From positions 1 through 36,060 of the forward strand of contig JAFIGC010000044.1 in assembly GCA_020831635.1 (NCBI GenBank): DNA of 36,060 bases, read 5' to 3'. Shown piece by piece: positions 6,141 through 16,669 of the stretch. Under the pieces are notes generated by a model. The model was not told the origin of the DNA and searched no databases. It saw nothing but the letters and a program-made list of their open reading frames with translations. The position numbers and the translations under genes are program-made. The stretch comes from Verrucomicrobiota bacterium (GTDB taxonomy: Bacteria > Verrucomicrobiota > Kiritimatiellia > SS1-B-03-39 > UBA6053). The first letter of the stretch is position 1, and the number at the start of each line of letters is the position of its first letter.

Positions 6141-8240
6141 ATGTCGACAGCCCCCTTGACTCCCCATCTCAACCTGCGCGAAACCTTCGGCGCACCCGAT
6201 CCCGCTTTATGGATGAGCCTCACCGAAAAAGTGCTCAACGGCGTGCCGTTTGAGAAGAAGCTGGTGGTGCGGACCCCGGAAGGCATTCCCGTCCAACCCA
6301 TTTACGATGTCAAGACCCTGGAATCCACCCCCTGGGGGGACGGCACGCCGGGTGAATTCCCCTATGTGCGAGGAACGGAAGCGGCCGGATATCACGCCGG
6401 GTCTTGGGAAGTTCGCCAGAATCTCCCGTACCCCACGGCGGCCGAATTCAACGCCGCCGCCAAACGGGATCTGGGCCGGGGACAGGATGCCCTGGTGCTG
6501 CGTTTCGACAGCACCGGACGTCAGGGGATGGATCCCATTGACCGCGCGGGCATGGACGGCACTTCGATTTGTTGCAAAAAAGATTTTGACGAAGCCCTGG
6601 AAGGCATCGACCTCAGCGGCCTCGCCGTACATGTCGAAGCGGGCGTCAGTGCCCCCGCCGCCGCCGAGATGTTGCTCAACCGGGACGGAGCCCCCACCCG
6701 GGGCAGCGTTTGTCTGGACCCCGTCGCCCTGCTGGCGGTGGATGGGCAGTTGCCCATGACCCAGGAACGGGCCTGGGATTTGCTGGCCGTGCATGTGAAA
6801 TTCATGCACCGTCGCGCCCCGCAAATGAAAAGCATCGGCGTGGACGTCACCTGGTCCGGCAATGCCGGGGGCCACGCGGTCACGGATTTGTCTCTCATGC
6901 TCGCGTCCGCCGCCGAAACCCTGCGGGCCTTGGAGGAGCGCGGCATTTCCCCCGATTTGGCCGCCTCCAAAATGTTGGTCCGCTTCACCGTGGGCACCGA
7001 TTTCTTCATGGAAATCGCCAAATTCAGAGCCGCCCGCGGCTTGTGGGCCCACCTCGTCCGCGCCTGCGGGGGAGGGGATGACGCCGCGAAATTGACCCAA
7101 CATGCGGTCACCTCCATTTGGGAGCAAAGCGCCCTCGACCCCTATGTGAATTTGCTGCGGGCCACCTCCGAAGCCTTCAGCGCCGTGGTCGGCGGGGTCA
7201 ATGGACTGACCGTGGATCCCTTCGACACCGTATTCGGACTGCCCAATGAATTTTCCCGCCGCATTGCCCGGAACATTCAACTGGTCCTCCGGGATGAAGC
7301 CCACTTGATGGAAGTGGTCGATCCCGCCGGCGGTTCCTGGGTGGTCGAAGAGCTGACCAAAGAACTTGCCGATGCCGCCTGGAGCAAATTCCAAGAGATC
7401 GAAAAGGCGGGCGGCGTTCTGGCGATGTTGCGGGACGGCAGCCTACGAAACGAATTGCAGGCGCTCGCGAAAGAGCGGAAAACAAAATTGGCCCAGCGTC
7501 GGGAAGTCAAAGTGGGCGTCAACCAATTTGCCAACCTCGACGAAGTCAAACCGCAGGTGCACCGACCCGATCCCGCGGACATGGCCCGCGCGGCCCTGAA
7601 CCGCATCACCACCTTAAGGGGACGACGGGATGAAACCGCGGTTCGGGCCCAGTTGAAATCCCTGCGAAACGACCGCTTGCCCGATGCCCCCTGTGAGCCA
7701 CTCAGGATCGGAGCCACCTTGGGCGAAGTGATTTCCGCCATTGGCGTGGGCGAAACCACCCGCGTGGTGCCCGTGCAATTGGGTCGCCTGACGGAAGGAT
7801 ACGAACGGCTGCGCCAAAACATGGAAGCCTACGTCGCCGAACACGGGGAAGCGCCCAAAATTCATTTCGCGCAGATGGGTCCGGTGCGCCAGCACAAGAT
7901 CCGTTCCGATTTCAGCGCCGAATTCCTGCGGCCCTCCGGGTTCAACCTTGTCGTGGGAGACAGCTACGAGGACGCCGAAAGCGCCGCCGCCGCCGCCGTG
8001 GCCTGCGGCGCCGCCGCCACAGTGATCTGTTCCACCGATCCGACCTATCCCGAACTGGTCCCCGCCTTTGCCAAGGCCGTGAAAGCGGCCGCGCCGAAGA
8101 TGCAGGTACTGGTGGCCGGATTGCTGCCGGAACATCTGGAAGAGTTCAAGGCCGCAGGCGTGAATGAATTCATCCACCTGCGCGCCAACAACCTGCAATT
8201 GCTCACCGACCTTCAAGCCCTTACCGGAGTGGCCCAATGA
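6141..8240 (+). CDS. mutA: Methylmalonyl-CoA mutase small subunit
   Basis: This 699-residue partner of the catalytic mutase subunit shares the same fold: an N-terminal barrel-like region (for example [45 protein letters not shown]) and a C-terminal Rossmann-like domain (~570-699). The C-terminal domain lacks the cobalamin-ligating DxHxxG motif; the equivalent place reads QMGPVRQHK. It should therefore be the non-catalytic beta subunit, as in Propionibacterium. A GGAG ribosome site lies 11 nt upstream of the ATG at 6141. The stop overlaps the large-subunit start by four bases (atga), implying translational coupling and equal subunit output. Confidence 0.92.
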   Translation: MSTAPLTPHLNLRETFGAPDPALWMSLTEKVLNGVPFEKKLVVRTPEGIPVQPIYDVKTLESTPWGDGTPGEFPYVRGTEAAGYHAGSWEVRQNLPYPTAAEFNAAAKRDLGRGQDALVLRFDSTGRQGMDPIDRAGMDGTSICCKKDFDEALEGIDLSGLAVHVEAGVSAPAAAEMLLNRDGAPTRGSVCLDPVALLAVDGQLPMTQERAWDLLAVHVKFMHRRAPQMKSIGVDVTWSGNAGGHAVTDLSLMLASAAETLRALEERGISPDLAASKMLVRFTVGTDFFMEIAKFRAARGLWAHLVRACGGGDDAAKLTQHAVTSIWEQSALDPYVNLLRATSEAFSAVVGGVNGLTVDPFDTVFGLPNEFSRRIARNIQLVLRDEAHLMEVVDPAGGSWVVEELTKELADAAWSKFQEIEKAGGVLAMLRDGSLRNELQALAKERKTKLAQRREVKVGVNQFANLDEVKPQVHRPDPADMARAALNRITTLRGRRDETAVRAQLKSLRNDRLPDAPCEPLRIGATLGEVISAIGVGETTRVVPVQLGRLTEGYERLRQNMEAYVAEHGEAPKIHFAQMGPVRQHKIRSDFSAEFLRPSGFNLVVGDSYEDAESAAAAAVACGAAATVICSTDPTYPELVPAFAKAVKAAAPKMQVLVAGLLPEHLEEFKAAGVNEFIHLRANNLQLLTDLQALTGVAQ

Positions 8241-10420
8241 CCCGTGTTCCCGACTTCAGCCAAATTCCCTTTTCTCCCGAAACCACCAACTTCGATCCCG
8301 ACGCCTGGCGCAGGGATCTGGAGACCCGCAGCGGCAAGAACGCCGCCGATCTGCTCACCGAATCCCTCGAGCACATCAACCTGCGGGGCCTGTACACGCG
8401 GGCCGACTACGCCAACTGCGATCACCTCGCCTACACCTCCGGGATTCCGCCGTTTTTGCGCGGACCCTACACCACCATGTACTGCATGAGGCCTTGGACG
8501 GTTCGCCAGTACGCCGGGTTTTCCACCGCCGAAGAGTCCAACGCCTTTTACCGCCGCAATCTCGCCATGGGACAGCGCGGACTGTCGGTGGCCTTTGACC
8601 TTGCGACCCACCGCGGATACGATTCCGATCATCCCCGGGTCACTGGCGATGTGGGCAAAGCGGGCGTGGCCGTGGATTCCATCCTCGACATGAAAGTGCT
8701 GTTCGACGGCATTCCCCTCGATAAAATGTCCGTGTCCATGACCATGAACGGCGCGGTATTGCCGATTTTGGCCTTCTTTATTGTCGCCGGCGAAGAGCAG
8801 GGCGTGCCCATGGATCAGCTCACCGGCACCATTCAGAACGACATTCTCAAGGAGTATATGGTGCGGAACACCTACATTTATCCGCCCCTGCCTTCCATGA
8901 AAATCATCGCCGACATCTTCGAGTTCACCTCGCAAAAGATGCCCAAGTTCAACAGCATTTCCATTTCCGGCTACCATATGCAGGAAGCGGGCGCCACCGC
9001 CGACCTGGAAATGGCCTACACCCTCGCGGATGGTCTGGAATATGTCCGCGCCGGCATCGCCGCCGGCATTGACATTGACGCCTTTGCGCCCCGCTTGTCC
9101 TTCTTCTGGGCCCAGGGCAAAAATTATTTCATGGAAATCGCGAAAATGCGGGCCGCGCGCGTGATTTGGGCCAAGCTCATCAAACAGTTTGACCCCAAAA
9201 ACGACAAATCCATGGCCTTGCGCACACACAGTCAGACCTCCGGCTGGTCGCTGACCGAGCAGGATCCCTTCAACAACGTGGCCCGCACCTGCATCGAGGC
9301 CATGGCGGCCACTTTGGGTCATACCCAGTCCCTGCACACCAATTCCCTCGACGAAGCCATCGCCCTGCCCACCGATTTTTCCGCGCGGATCGCCCGGAAC
9401 ACCCAGTTGTATTTGCAGCACGAAACCGGCATTTGCCGGACCGTGGACCCCTGGGGAGGTTCGTATTACGTGGAAACCTTGACCCGCCAGCTCATGGAGC
9501 GCGCCTGGGAACACATCCTCGAAGTGGAGCAACTCGGCGGCATGGCCAAGGCCATCGAAACCGGTCTGCCGAAAATGCGCATTGAAGAAGCCGCCGCCCG
9601 CAGGCAGGCGCTCATCGATTCCGGACAGGAAACCATCATCGGGGTCAACAAATACCGCCTCGAAAACGAAGATCCCCTCGAAATTCTCGAAGTGGACAAC
9701 ACCGCCGTGCGCGACTCCCAAATTCGTCGTTTGCAAAAACTGCGGGACGAGCGGGACGAGCCCAAGTGTCAGGCCGCCCTCGAAGCGCTGGGCGCCTGCG
9801 CTGAAAGCGGCAAGGGCAACTTGTTGGAACTCGCCGTGGACGCCGCCCGGGCCCGGGCTTCGCTCGGCGAAATTTCCGACGCCCTCGAAGAACATTTCGG
9901 ACGGCATCAGGCGGTCATCCGCTCGATTTCCGGCGTTTACAGCAGCACATACGGAGAGGACGGCAGCGTGAAAGAAATCATCGAACTCGCGGACAAATTT
10001 GAAAAATTGGAAGGACGCCGTCCCCGCATTCTCATTGCCAAGCTTGGACAGGACGGACACGACCGCGGCGGCAAAGTCGTGGCCACCGCCTTTGCCGACT
10101 TGGGCTTTGACGTGGATGTGGGCCCTCTGTTCATGACCGCCGAGGAGGCCGCGCAGATGGCCGTCGAGAACGATGTGCACATCGTGGGCATGAGTTCCCT
10201 GGCCGCCGGACACAAAACCCTCTTGCCGCAACTGGTGGAAGAATTGAACAAACGCGGACGCGAAGACATCCTCGTGGTCATTGGCGGGGTGATTCCGGCC
10301 CAGGACTACGCATTTCTGCGCGAGCACGGCGCCGCCGCCATTTTCGGACCCGGCACCGTCATTCCCGTGGCCGCCAAAAATCTTCTGGAACAGCTTTTGA
10401 GCGAAGGGGATGAGGCATGA
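8237..10420 (+). CDS. mutB: Methylmalonyl-CoA mutase large (catalytic, B12-binding) subunit
   Basis: This 727-residue protein interconverts succinyl-CoA and (R)-methylmalonyl-CoA using adenosylcobalamin radical chemistry. The TIM-barrel domain carries [17 protein letters not shown] (Tyr82, probably the active-site Tyr that stacks by B12), [10 protein letters not shown], and [12 protein letters not shown]. The C-terminal B12 domain has GQDGHDRGG with His608 as lower cobalt ligand, and GGVIP further on. Length and motifs match the Propionibacterium large subunit closely. It overlaps both mutA and meaB by four bases (atga). Direction of flux is set by neighbours: with a decarboxylase and CoA transferase in the operon, succinyl-CoA to methylmalonyl-CoA is likely. 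Confidence 0.97.
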   Translation: MTRVPDFSQIPFSPETTNFDPDAWRRDLETRSGKNAADLLTESLEHINLRGLYTRADYANCDHLAYTSGIPPFLRGPYTTMYCMRPWTVRQYAGFSTAEESNAFYRRNLAMGQRGLSVAFDLATHRGYDSDHPRVTGDVGKAGVAVDSILDMKVLFDGIPLDKMSVSMTMNGAVLPILAFFIVAGEEQGVPMDQLTGTIQNDILKEYMVRNTYIYPPLPSMKIIADIFEFTSQKMPKFNSISISGYHMQEAGATADLEMAYTLADGLEYVRAGIAAGIDIDAFAPRLSFFWAQGKNYFMEIAKMRAARVIWAKLIKQFDPKNDKSMALRTHSQTSGWSLTEQDPFNNVARTCIEAMAATLGHTQSLHTNSLDEAIALPTDFSARIARNTQLYLQHETGICRTVDPWGGSYYVETLTRQLMERAWEHILEVEQLGGMAKAIETGLPKMRIEEAAARRQALIDSGQETIIGVNKYRLENEDPLEILEVDNTAVRDSQIRRLQKLRDERDEPKCQAALEALGACAESGKGNLLELAVDAARARASLGEISDALEEHFGRHQAVIRSISGVYSSTYGEDGSVKEIIELADKFEKLEGRRPRILIAKLGQDGHDRGGKVVATAFADLGFDVDVGPLFMTAEEAAQMAVENDVHIVGMSSLAAGHKTLLPQLVEELNKRGREDILVVIGGVIPAQDYAFLREHGAAAIFGPGTVIPVAAKNLLEQLLSEGDEA

Positions 10421-11586
10421 CCGAAACCGGACGACGCAAACCCGAGTGGGCGGGAGAAGGCGAAGGCTTTACCTGCTCGGTCATGGATGGGGTGACCGGA
10501 GGCCATGACGGCCTGCCCGGCGCGGTCGCGCGTCCCCGTTTTCAGCGTCGTCGGCCCACCTACAGCGAAGCCCAAATGTTGGCGGGCGTGCGTGCCGCCG
10601 ACCGCACCGTCCTGGGCCGGGTGCTTTCCCTGATCGAAAGCAATGCCGATCATCACATGGAATTGGCGCAAAATCTTCTCCGCCAACTGTTGCCCGAAAC
10701 CGGTGGCGCCATCCGCATTGGCATCACCGGCGTGCCCGGCGCCGGAAAAAGCACCTTCATCGACGCCTTTGGCAGCCTGCTTTGCGATCAGGGGCATCGG
10801 GTCGCCGTCTTGGCCGTCGACCCCAGCAGCACCCTCACCCGGGGCAGCATTCTCGGGGACAAAACGCGCATGGAGCGTCTGTCCCGTCACCCCAACGCCT
10901 TTATCCGTCCGTCACCCACCGGCGGCACTTTGGGCGGGGTCAGCCGCAAAACCCGCGAAACCATGCTGCTCTGCGAGGCGGCGGGATTTGATGTGATTCT
11001 CGTGGAAACCGTCGGCGTGGGGCAAAGCGAAGCCACCGTCCGTTCCATGACCGATTTTTTCATGCTCCTGACCCTGACCGGGGCCGGGGACGATCTTCAG
11101 GGCATCAAACGCGGGGTCATGGAAAACGCCGACGCCATTGTCATCAACAAAGCCGATGGGGACAACCGGACCAAGGCCGAGCGGCTGGGGCACGAATTCA
11201 CCCATGCCTTGCGCTACCTCAAGACGCCCACCCCCGGATGGCAGCCCAAAGCCTTTTTGGTGTCCGCCCTGGAAAAAGAGGGGCTCGACGAGGTGTGGGC
11301 CGCCATCGAACGCTTTCGGGAGATTACCGCCGACAATGACTTTTTCGAGACCCGTCGCCATGAACAGGTCACCGAATGGATGATGAGCATGGTGCTCGAT
11401 CAGGTGCAGCAGCGTTTTTTGAGTTTGCCCCGCGTTCAACAACGTCTGCCCGGACTCAAGCGCGAAGTGATGGAAGGCAAACTGCCCGCCACCGCCGCCG
11501 CCCGCGAATTGCTCAATACCGCCAATTGCCCGCTTTTTTCACCCAAAACCCCTGAAAAGGACTCCACGCATGATTCAGAAAGTTGA
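10417..11586 (+). CDS. meaB: MeaB/ArgK-type GTPase, methylmalonyl-CoA mutase chaperone
   Basis: This 389-residue G3E P-loop GTPase guards B12 loading and protects methylmalonyl-CoA mutase from inactivation. Walker A is GVPGAGKST (residues 105-113), followed by VDPSS, the ETVGVGQSE segment and a GTP-specificity NKAD motif. The C-terminal helices (~300-360) would provide the dimer arm. About 55 residues precede the usual family start; this N-terminal segment ([18 protein letters not shown] and an Arg-rich stretch) is longer than in typical MeaB and is of unknown use. The start is fixed by the atga overlap with mutB. Its 3' end overlaps the epimerase gene by 17 bases. Confidence 0.95.
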   Translation: MTETGRRKPEWAGEGEGFTCSVMDGVTGGHDGLPGAVARPRFQRRRPTYSEAQMLAGVRAADRTVLGRVLSLIESNADHHMELAQNLLRQLLPETGGAIRIGITGVPGAGKSTFIDAFGSLLCDQGHRVAVLAVDPSSTLTRGSILGDKTRMERLSRHPNAFIRPSPTGGTLGGVSRKTRETMLLCEAAGFDVILVETVGVGQSEATVRSMTDFFMLLTLTGAGDDLQGIKRGVMENADAIVINKADGDNRTKAERLGHEFTHALRYLKTPTPGWQPKAFLVSALEKEGLDEVWAAIERFREITADNDFFETRRHEQVTEWMMSMVLDQVQQRFLSLPRVQQRLPGLKREVMEGKLPATAAARELLNTANCPLFSPKTPEKDSTHDSES

Positions 11587-11977
11587 CCATATCGGCATTG
11601 CCGTGCGTTCATTGGCGGAAAGCATTCCGTATTACGAAAACGCCCTCGGCATGAAACTGCTCAAAACCGAGGAAGTGGCCTCCCAAAAAGTGCGCACCGC
11701 ATTTTTCGAAGCGGGCGAAACCCACGTGGAATTGCTCGAACCCACGGCGGAAGACTCCCCCATCGCCAAATTTTTGGAAAAGAACGGCGAAGGCATCCAC
11801 CACGTCGCCTTTGGCACCGACGACATCACCGCCCAGCTCGCCCAAGCCGCGAATGCCGGGGTGCGCCTCATTCACGAAGTACCCATGATCGGCGCCGGCG
11901 GCAAACAGGTCGCCTTCCTGCATCCCAAATCCACCCAAGGCGTTCTCACCGAATTCTGCTCCGGCGGCGAACACTAA
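11570..11977 (+). CDS. mce: Methylmalonyl-CoA epimerase
   Basis: This 135-residue vicinal-oxygen-chelate protein interconverts (R)- and (S)-methylmalonyl-CoA, linking the mutase product to the decarboxylase substrate. Two beta-alpha-beta-beta-beta modules are visible: VDHIGIAV with His7 and THVELLEP with Glu54, then GIHHVAFGTDD with His77/His78 and GVLTEFC with Glu128. His7, one of His77/78 and Glu128 fit the expected divalent-metal ligands. The start lies within meaB (17 nt overlap), so translation is probably coupled. Length is typical. A heptamer array begins directly after the stop codon. Confidence 0.95.
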   Translation: MIQKVDHIGIAVRSLAESIPYYENALGMKLLKTEEVASQKVRTAFFEAGETHVELLEPTAEDSPIAKFLEKNGEGIHHVAFGTDDITAQLAQAANAGVRLIHEVPMIGAGGKQVAFLHPKSTQGVLTEFCSGGEH

Positions 11978-12054
11978 TCCCATATCCCATATCCCATATC
12001 CCATATCCCATATCCCATATCCCATATCCATTATCCCTTATCCCTTATCCCCCA
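11978..12054. repeat. Heptamer tandem array (tcccata)n inside the operon
   Basis: Eleven 7 bp units directly follow the mce stop codon. The first seven are perfect tcccata, then tccatta, tccctta twice and tccccca. It forms most of the 92 bp gap between mce and the ABM-fold gene, the largest gap in an otherwise tightly packed operon. Copy number could vary by slippage. Confidence 0.95.
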
Positions 12055-12069
12055 ACCCCAGGTCCAGCC

Positions 12070-12357
12070 ATGTCCGTGAAAATCATCATCCTCCGCAAAG
12101 TGCCGCAAGGCAAAGAAGCCGCCATCAAACCGCTTGTCATGCAACTGCGCGCCCTGTGCATGAGCAATGACGGCTACATTGGCGGCGAAACCCTGATCAA
12201 CGCCGATGACCCCACCGAAATTCTGGTCATCAGTTCCTGGAAAGACGTTGGCGAATGGAACTGCTGGCTCGCCAGCGAGGAACGCGCCATGATCCAGCAA
12301 CAAATCGACGACATCACCGGTCATCAGACCGTGTATCAAGTTTATTATCACGCCTGA
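12070..12357 (+). CDS. Small ABM-fold (dimeric alpha/beta barrel) protein
   Basis: This 95-residue protein begins [16 protein letters not shown] and has the pattern of the antibiotic-biosynthesis-monooxygenase fold: a first strand, a helix ([15 protein letters not shown]), [10 protein letters not shown], a strand ILVISSWKD, then a Trp-rich helix ([19 protein letters not shown]) and a final strand TVYQVYYHA. Members form dimers and include monooxygenases, heme-degrading proteins and many of unknown role. It lies between the epimerase and decarboxylase genes, in the same direction, 22 bp upstream of mmdA, so it probably serves the pathway or its regulation. No catalytic residues can be assigned, and an oxygenase reaction would be odd in a fermentative operon. 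Confidence 0.75.
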   Translation: MSVKIIILRKVPQGKEAAIKPLVMQLRALCMSNDGYIGGETLINADDPTEILVISSWKDVGEWNCWLASEERAMIQQQIDDITGHQTVYQVYYHA

Positions 12358-12379
12358 ACCGACGAAAGGCCCCATCCAC

Positions 12380-13936
<1,557 letters not shown>

Positions 13937-13951
13937 TTGGAGCCCGCACCG

Positions 13952-14383
13952 ATGCCACGATTCATTCACCTTTTCACCGGACTGTTGTTCCATCTGCCGC
14001 TGCTGGTCTTGGCAGAGGACGCGGTCGCTGAAGTCCCTTATGACCAAAACGGCGATCCCAGGGGCATTTTCCTCGCCCTCACCGGAGTCCTCATCGTTTT
14101 TGCGGGGCTGGCGGCCATCAGCCTCTTTATCGCCCTGCTTCCCAAAATCCTGGGGGGACTGGAACGAAAAAGCAAAGAACCGGAAAGCCCGAACACCACT
14201 GCGGTTCCGCATACCGGCGGCGGCTATATTGACGAGGGCACCCTCGCGGCCATCGGCATGGTCATACGGGCGGAAACCGAACGAATTTCCGGCTCCAACT
14301 TGAAAGTCACCCTTGGATTCACCCAGTCGTCCTGGGCCCTATCCAGCAAAATGCGCATCATTCCCGGGAGGATCAACTCATGA
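13952..14383 (+). CDS. mmdD: OadG-like small membrane subunit of the decarboxylase (delta)
   Basis: This is a 143-residue protein. I chose the ATG at 13952 because ttggag (13937-13942) gives a ribosome site 9 nt upstream; the open frame itself reaches back to a TTG at 13937. Residues 1-21 are a hydrophobic leader (FTGLLFHLPLLVLA), then a short polar stretch and a strong membrane segment at ~38-65 (GIFLALTGVLIVFAGLAAISLF), followed by a hydrophilic tail. OadG/MmdD subunits tie the soluble carboxyltransferase to the membrane pump. The leader plus one helix is a little more than the usual single-helix form. The last four bases overlap the biotin-carrier gene (atga). Confidence 0.8.
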   Translation: MPRFIHLFTGLLFHLPLLVLAEDAVAEVPYDQNGDPRGIFLALTGVLIVFAGLAAISLFIALLPKILGGLERKSKEPESPNTTAVPHTGGGYIDEGTLAAIGMVIRAETERISGSNLKVTLGFTQSSWALSSKMRIIPGRINS

Positions 14384-14838
14384 GAACCTATACCCTGAAC
14401 ATCGAAAACAAAGACTACGAGGTGGAAGTCAAAAGCTTCAGCCTCCAACACGCCACCCTGGTGGTCAACGGCAAAACCATTCACGTGGACGTCAAAGACG
14501 TCACCACCAAAGCCACCGCGTTGAGTCAATCGGAGTCCTCCCCCGCGCCAGTGCGGGCACCCGCGCCGTCCAGCGCCCCCGCCGCTCCCAGGGTGGCCAA
14601 TGGACCCGGTCCCGCCCCCGCGGGTGGAAACGGGGTGAAAGCCCCCATCCCCGGCGCCATTCTCAGCGTGGACGTCGCCGAAGGCGATACCGTGCAGGCC
14701 GGTCAACTGCTCCTGAAAATGGAAGCCATGAAAATGGAAAACCAGATCAAAGCGCCCCGGGCCGGCAAAGTGACGAAAATTCTCGTCAAAGTGGGTGACG
14801 CCGTTGCCCAAGGCGCGGATTTGTTACTCATCGAATAG
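14380..14838 (+). CDS. mmdC: Biotin carboxyl carrier subunit of the decarboxylase (gamma)
   Basis: This is a 152-residue biotinyl protein. Residues 1-45 form a small N-terminal domain, 50-85 an Ala/Pro-rich flexible linker, and 86-152 the biotinyl domain. The biotin site is EAMKMEN with Lys118, flanked by the expected APIPGAI and the closing GDAVAQGADLLLIE strands. The linker lets biotin swing between MmdA and the membrane beta subunit. The start overlaps the OadG-like stop by four bases. A biotin protein ligase is needed but is not in the window. Confidence 0.95.
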   Translation: MRTYTLNIENKDYEVEVKSFSLQHATLVVNGKTIHVDVKDVTTKATALSQSESSPAPVRAPAPSSAPAAPRVANGPGPAPAGGNGVKAPIPGAILSVDVAEGDTVQAGQLLLKMEAMKMENQIKAPRAGKVTKILVKVGDAVAQGADLLLIE

Positions 14839-14842
14839 GCAC

Positions 14843-15919
14843 ATGAACTGGCTCATGCTACTCTTTGGGGCGGTGATCATCGCCTACGCCTTTGTCAAAG
14901 ACGCGAAACCGCTTTTGCTGGTTCCCTTGGGCTTTGGCATCCTCGTCGGCAATATTCCCGTCGGGGGACTCGGCATCGGGGTATCCGAGCCGGGTTCCAT
15001 CCTGAATATCATTTACTTGGGGGTTCAATTGGGCGTTTTGCCGCCCATCCTGTTCTTTGGCATTGGCGCCATGACCGATTTTTCCCCCTTGATCGCCAAT
15101 CCCAAGGCCCTGATGTTGGGCATGGCCGCGCCCATCGGCATTTTCGTGACCATCCTGTTCGCGTCCCTGTTTGGGTTCAACGCCTCCGAAGCCTTTGCCA
15201 TCGGCATCGCCGGGGGAGGGGACCCCGCCTCGGCCGTTTACCTCTCCACCCGCCTGGGTGGCGAGTCCGCGGCCCTGTTCGCCATCGTCTGTCTGGCGGC
15301 GGTGCTAATTACCTCCCTGACCCCGGTACTGTTGCCACCGACCTTGCGTCGCTTGACCACCGCCAAAGAGCGGGCCATCGTGATGCCCCCGCCCCGAATC
15401 GTGGGCAAGCTGGAACGCCGCGTGTTTCCGGTGGCCGCCTTTTTGATTTGCGCCCTCATCGCCCCCGGGTCCATCGCATTGACCGGCATGTTGTTTTTCG
15501 GAAACCTCCTCAAAGAAAGTGGCGTGGCCGAGCGACTCGCCGGCACCGCGCGGGGAAGTCTCTTGGACTTCGCCTACATCTTCTTTGGGTTCGGGGTCGG
15601 CGCGGCCGCCGAAGGCAGTCTCATTCTCTCCCGGAACGGCCTGCTCATATTCGTGGCCGCCCTGATCGGCTATCCCGTGGGCGCCGTGGCCGGGGTATTG
15701 ATCGCCAAAGTCATGAACAAAGTCTTCAAAACCAACCTCAATCCCCTCATTGGCGCCGCCGGTGTGGCCGCACTCCCCGAAGCCGCCCGGGCAGCCAACC
15801 AAGTGGCCACCGAAGAAAATCCACAGAACTACTTGCTCATGCACGCCATGGGACCCAACGTCGCCGGCCTCATCGCCACCGCCATCACCGTCGGCATCCT
15901 TTGGGCCGTGATGGCATGA
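14843..15919 (+). CDS. mmdB: Ion-translocating decarboxylase beta subunit (OadB/MmdB family)
   Basis: This 358-residue, strongly hydrophobic protein has about nine to eleven membrane segments. It should decarboxylate carboxybiotin and couple this to cation export. The ATG at 14843 gives the family N-terminus and lies 4 nt after mmdC; an in-frame codon at 14795 would add 16 residues inside mmdC and is unlikely. Family landmarks are a GGGDPASA segment (Asp127) and NPLIGAAGVAALPEAAR (300-316). Compared with the Klebsiella OadB sequence as I recall it, Asp203, Asn373, Gly377 and Arg389 are kept (Asp127, Asn300, Gly304, Arg316), but Ser382 is Ala309 and no Tyr is found near the Tyr229 position. 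Ion specificity is therefore uncertain. It ends the operon. Confidence 0.92.
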   Translation: MNWLMLLFGAVIIAYAFVKDAKPLLLVPLGFGILVGNIPVGGLGIGVSEPGSILNIIYLGVQLGVLPPILFFGIGAMTDFSPLIANPKALMLGMAAPIGIFVTILFASLFGFNASEAFAIGIAGGGDPASAVYLSTRLGGESAALFAIVCLAAVLITSLTPVLLPPTLRRLTTAKERAIVMPPPRIVGKLERRVFPVAAFLICALIAPGSIALTGMLFFGNLLKESGVAERLAGTARGSLLDFAYIFFGFGVGAAAEGSLILSRNGLLIFVAALIGYPVGAVAGVLIAKVMNKVFKTNLNPLIGAAGVAALPEAARAANQVATEENPQNYLLMHAMGPNVAGLIATAITVGILWAVMA

Positions 15920-15955
15920 TGATTTTGGTCAGGATGATGCGGGAGATATGGATTG

Positions 15956-16067
15956 GACAGAATGATGGGGTATAGAGAAGGAAAGAAGTAAAGAAGGAGA
16001 GAGAACAGAATGATGGGATGAAATTCCGCACTCCGAACTCAGCACTTATCCTGATAGAATGATGGGG
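15956..16067. repeat. Composite repeat module A (acagaatgatggg cluster), left copy
   Basis: The motif acagaatgatggg or tagaatgatgggg occurs at ~15957, 16005 and 16055, with purine-rich agaaggaaagaag filler between. The same filler and motif order occurs at 17366-17480. It starts 37 bp after the decarboxylase operon ends. No clear operon terminator was found between 15920 and 15955. Confidence 0.75.
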
Positions 16068-16162
16068 GGTGGGAGAGACCCTGAATCCGTGTGAACTTGG
16101 CAAAGAAGTCGTGAAGGATCATGGAGCGAAAGGGTTGTCGGGAACCGAGGCAGAATCGCTTT

Positions 16163-16295
16163 CGTGCGGCCCTCCGGGACGCTCAATCATCTCTTCTTTT
16201 CCCCGGGGTGAGCTACGGCGGGTCGTGAAACGCCCCTCCAAACCGCACCCCGAGACAGGATCCCAATCATCCAGGGCGTCCCGGAGGGCCGCACG
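16163..16295. repeat. Perfect 20 bp inverted repeat around a 93 bp core
   Basis: cgtgcggccctccgggacgc (16163-16182) is repeated exactly in inverse at 16276-16295. The enclosed ~93 bp has no credible frame. Inverted arms of this size around a short non-coding core are typical of MITE or REP-like intergenic elements, and could also fold as a long hairpin in RNA. Confidence 0.8.
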
Positions 16296-16349
16296 GAAAA
16301 CAGGGCGGGAGGCTCGAGGGTGAGCGGAATCGTTGCCGTGGGCGGTGTT

Positions 16350-16457
16350 TTCCGACGTTCGGAAGCATTTCGAAAAAGGTTTCCGATGCTCGGAAAATAT
16401 TTGAAAAAACCTTCCGACGCTCGGAAGCGATTCTAAAAAATCTTCCGACGTTCGGAA
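16350..16457. repeat. Module B: 31 bp periodic array of TTCCGACGxTCGGAA palindromes, left copy
   Basis: Four 15 bp palindromes start at 16350, 16381, 16412 and 16443, exactly 31 bp apart. The 16 nt intervals are also related (gc-gattt--aaaa--- in most). The array is preceded by gcggtgtt, as is the right copy at 17529. The constant helical spacing would place the dyads on nearly the same face of the DNA. Confidence 0.9.
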
Positions 16458-16582
16458 TTCCGTTTGAGCTGAGGATCGGATGGACAGAGTTTCCCGACCT
16501 TCGTTCCAGTCCGCCGAATTTTTTGAACAGGAGGACGCAGAGGGTAATGGTGTTGGAGATGCCTTTGCTCTCTTTGCTTTTT

Positions 16583-16635
16583 ATTTTAAGCGTGCATTTC
16601 GCGTGTTTTAGTGGTTACAAAATATCTGCAATGAA
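16583..16635. repeat. Module C (attttaagcgt...atatctgcaatgaa), left copy
   Basis: This 53 bp stretch matches 17711-17763 at most positions and ends 34 bp before the start of the secreted-protein gene. It is AT-rich, with ttttaagcg and ttttag..gtt motifs that could hold a promoter for that gene. From 16458 to 16582 I see nothing recognisable. Confidence 0.75.
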
Positions 16636-16669
16636 AATCGCTCAATAGACCCTTGAACCCTCCAAAAAC

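Noticed and set aside
4610-6301. Minus-strand open frame of 563 codons opposite the CoA transferase
   Set aside because: The plus frame carries all CoA-transferase motifs; the minus translation is His/Gly-rich with no recognisable domain. The same applies to the long minus frames opposite mutA, mutB, mmdA and the DUF4159 gene.
11609-12031. Minus-strand frame encoding GYGIWDM repeats over the heptamer array
   Set aside because: It is a by-product of the 7 bp tandem repeat read in frame; the rest is the shadow of the epimerase gene.
16350-16457. CRISPR-like periodic array
   Set aside because: The 15 bp palindromes are too short for CRISPR repeats, the 16 nt intervals are related to each other rather than unique, and no cas gene is present. 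It is a 31 bp tandem repeat.
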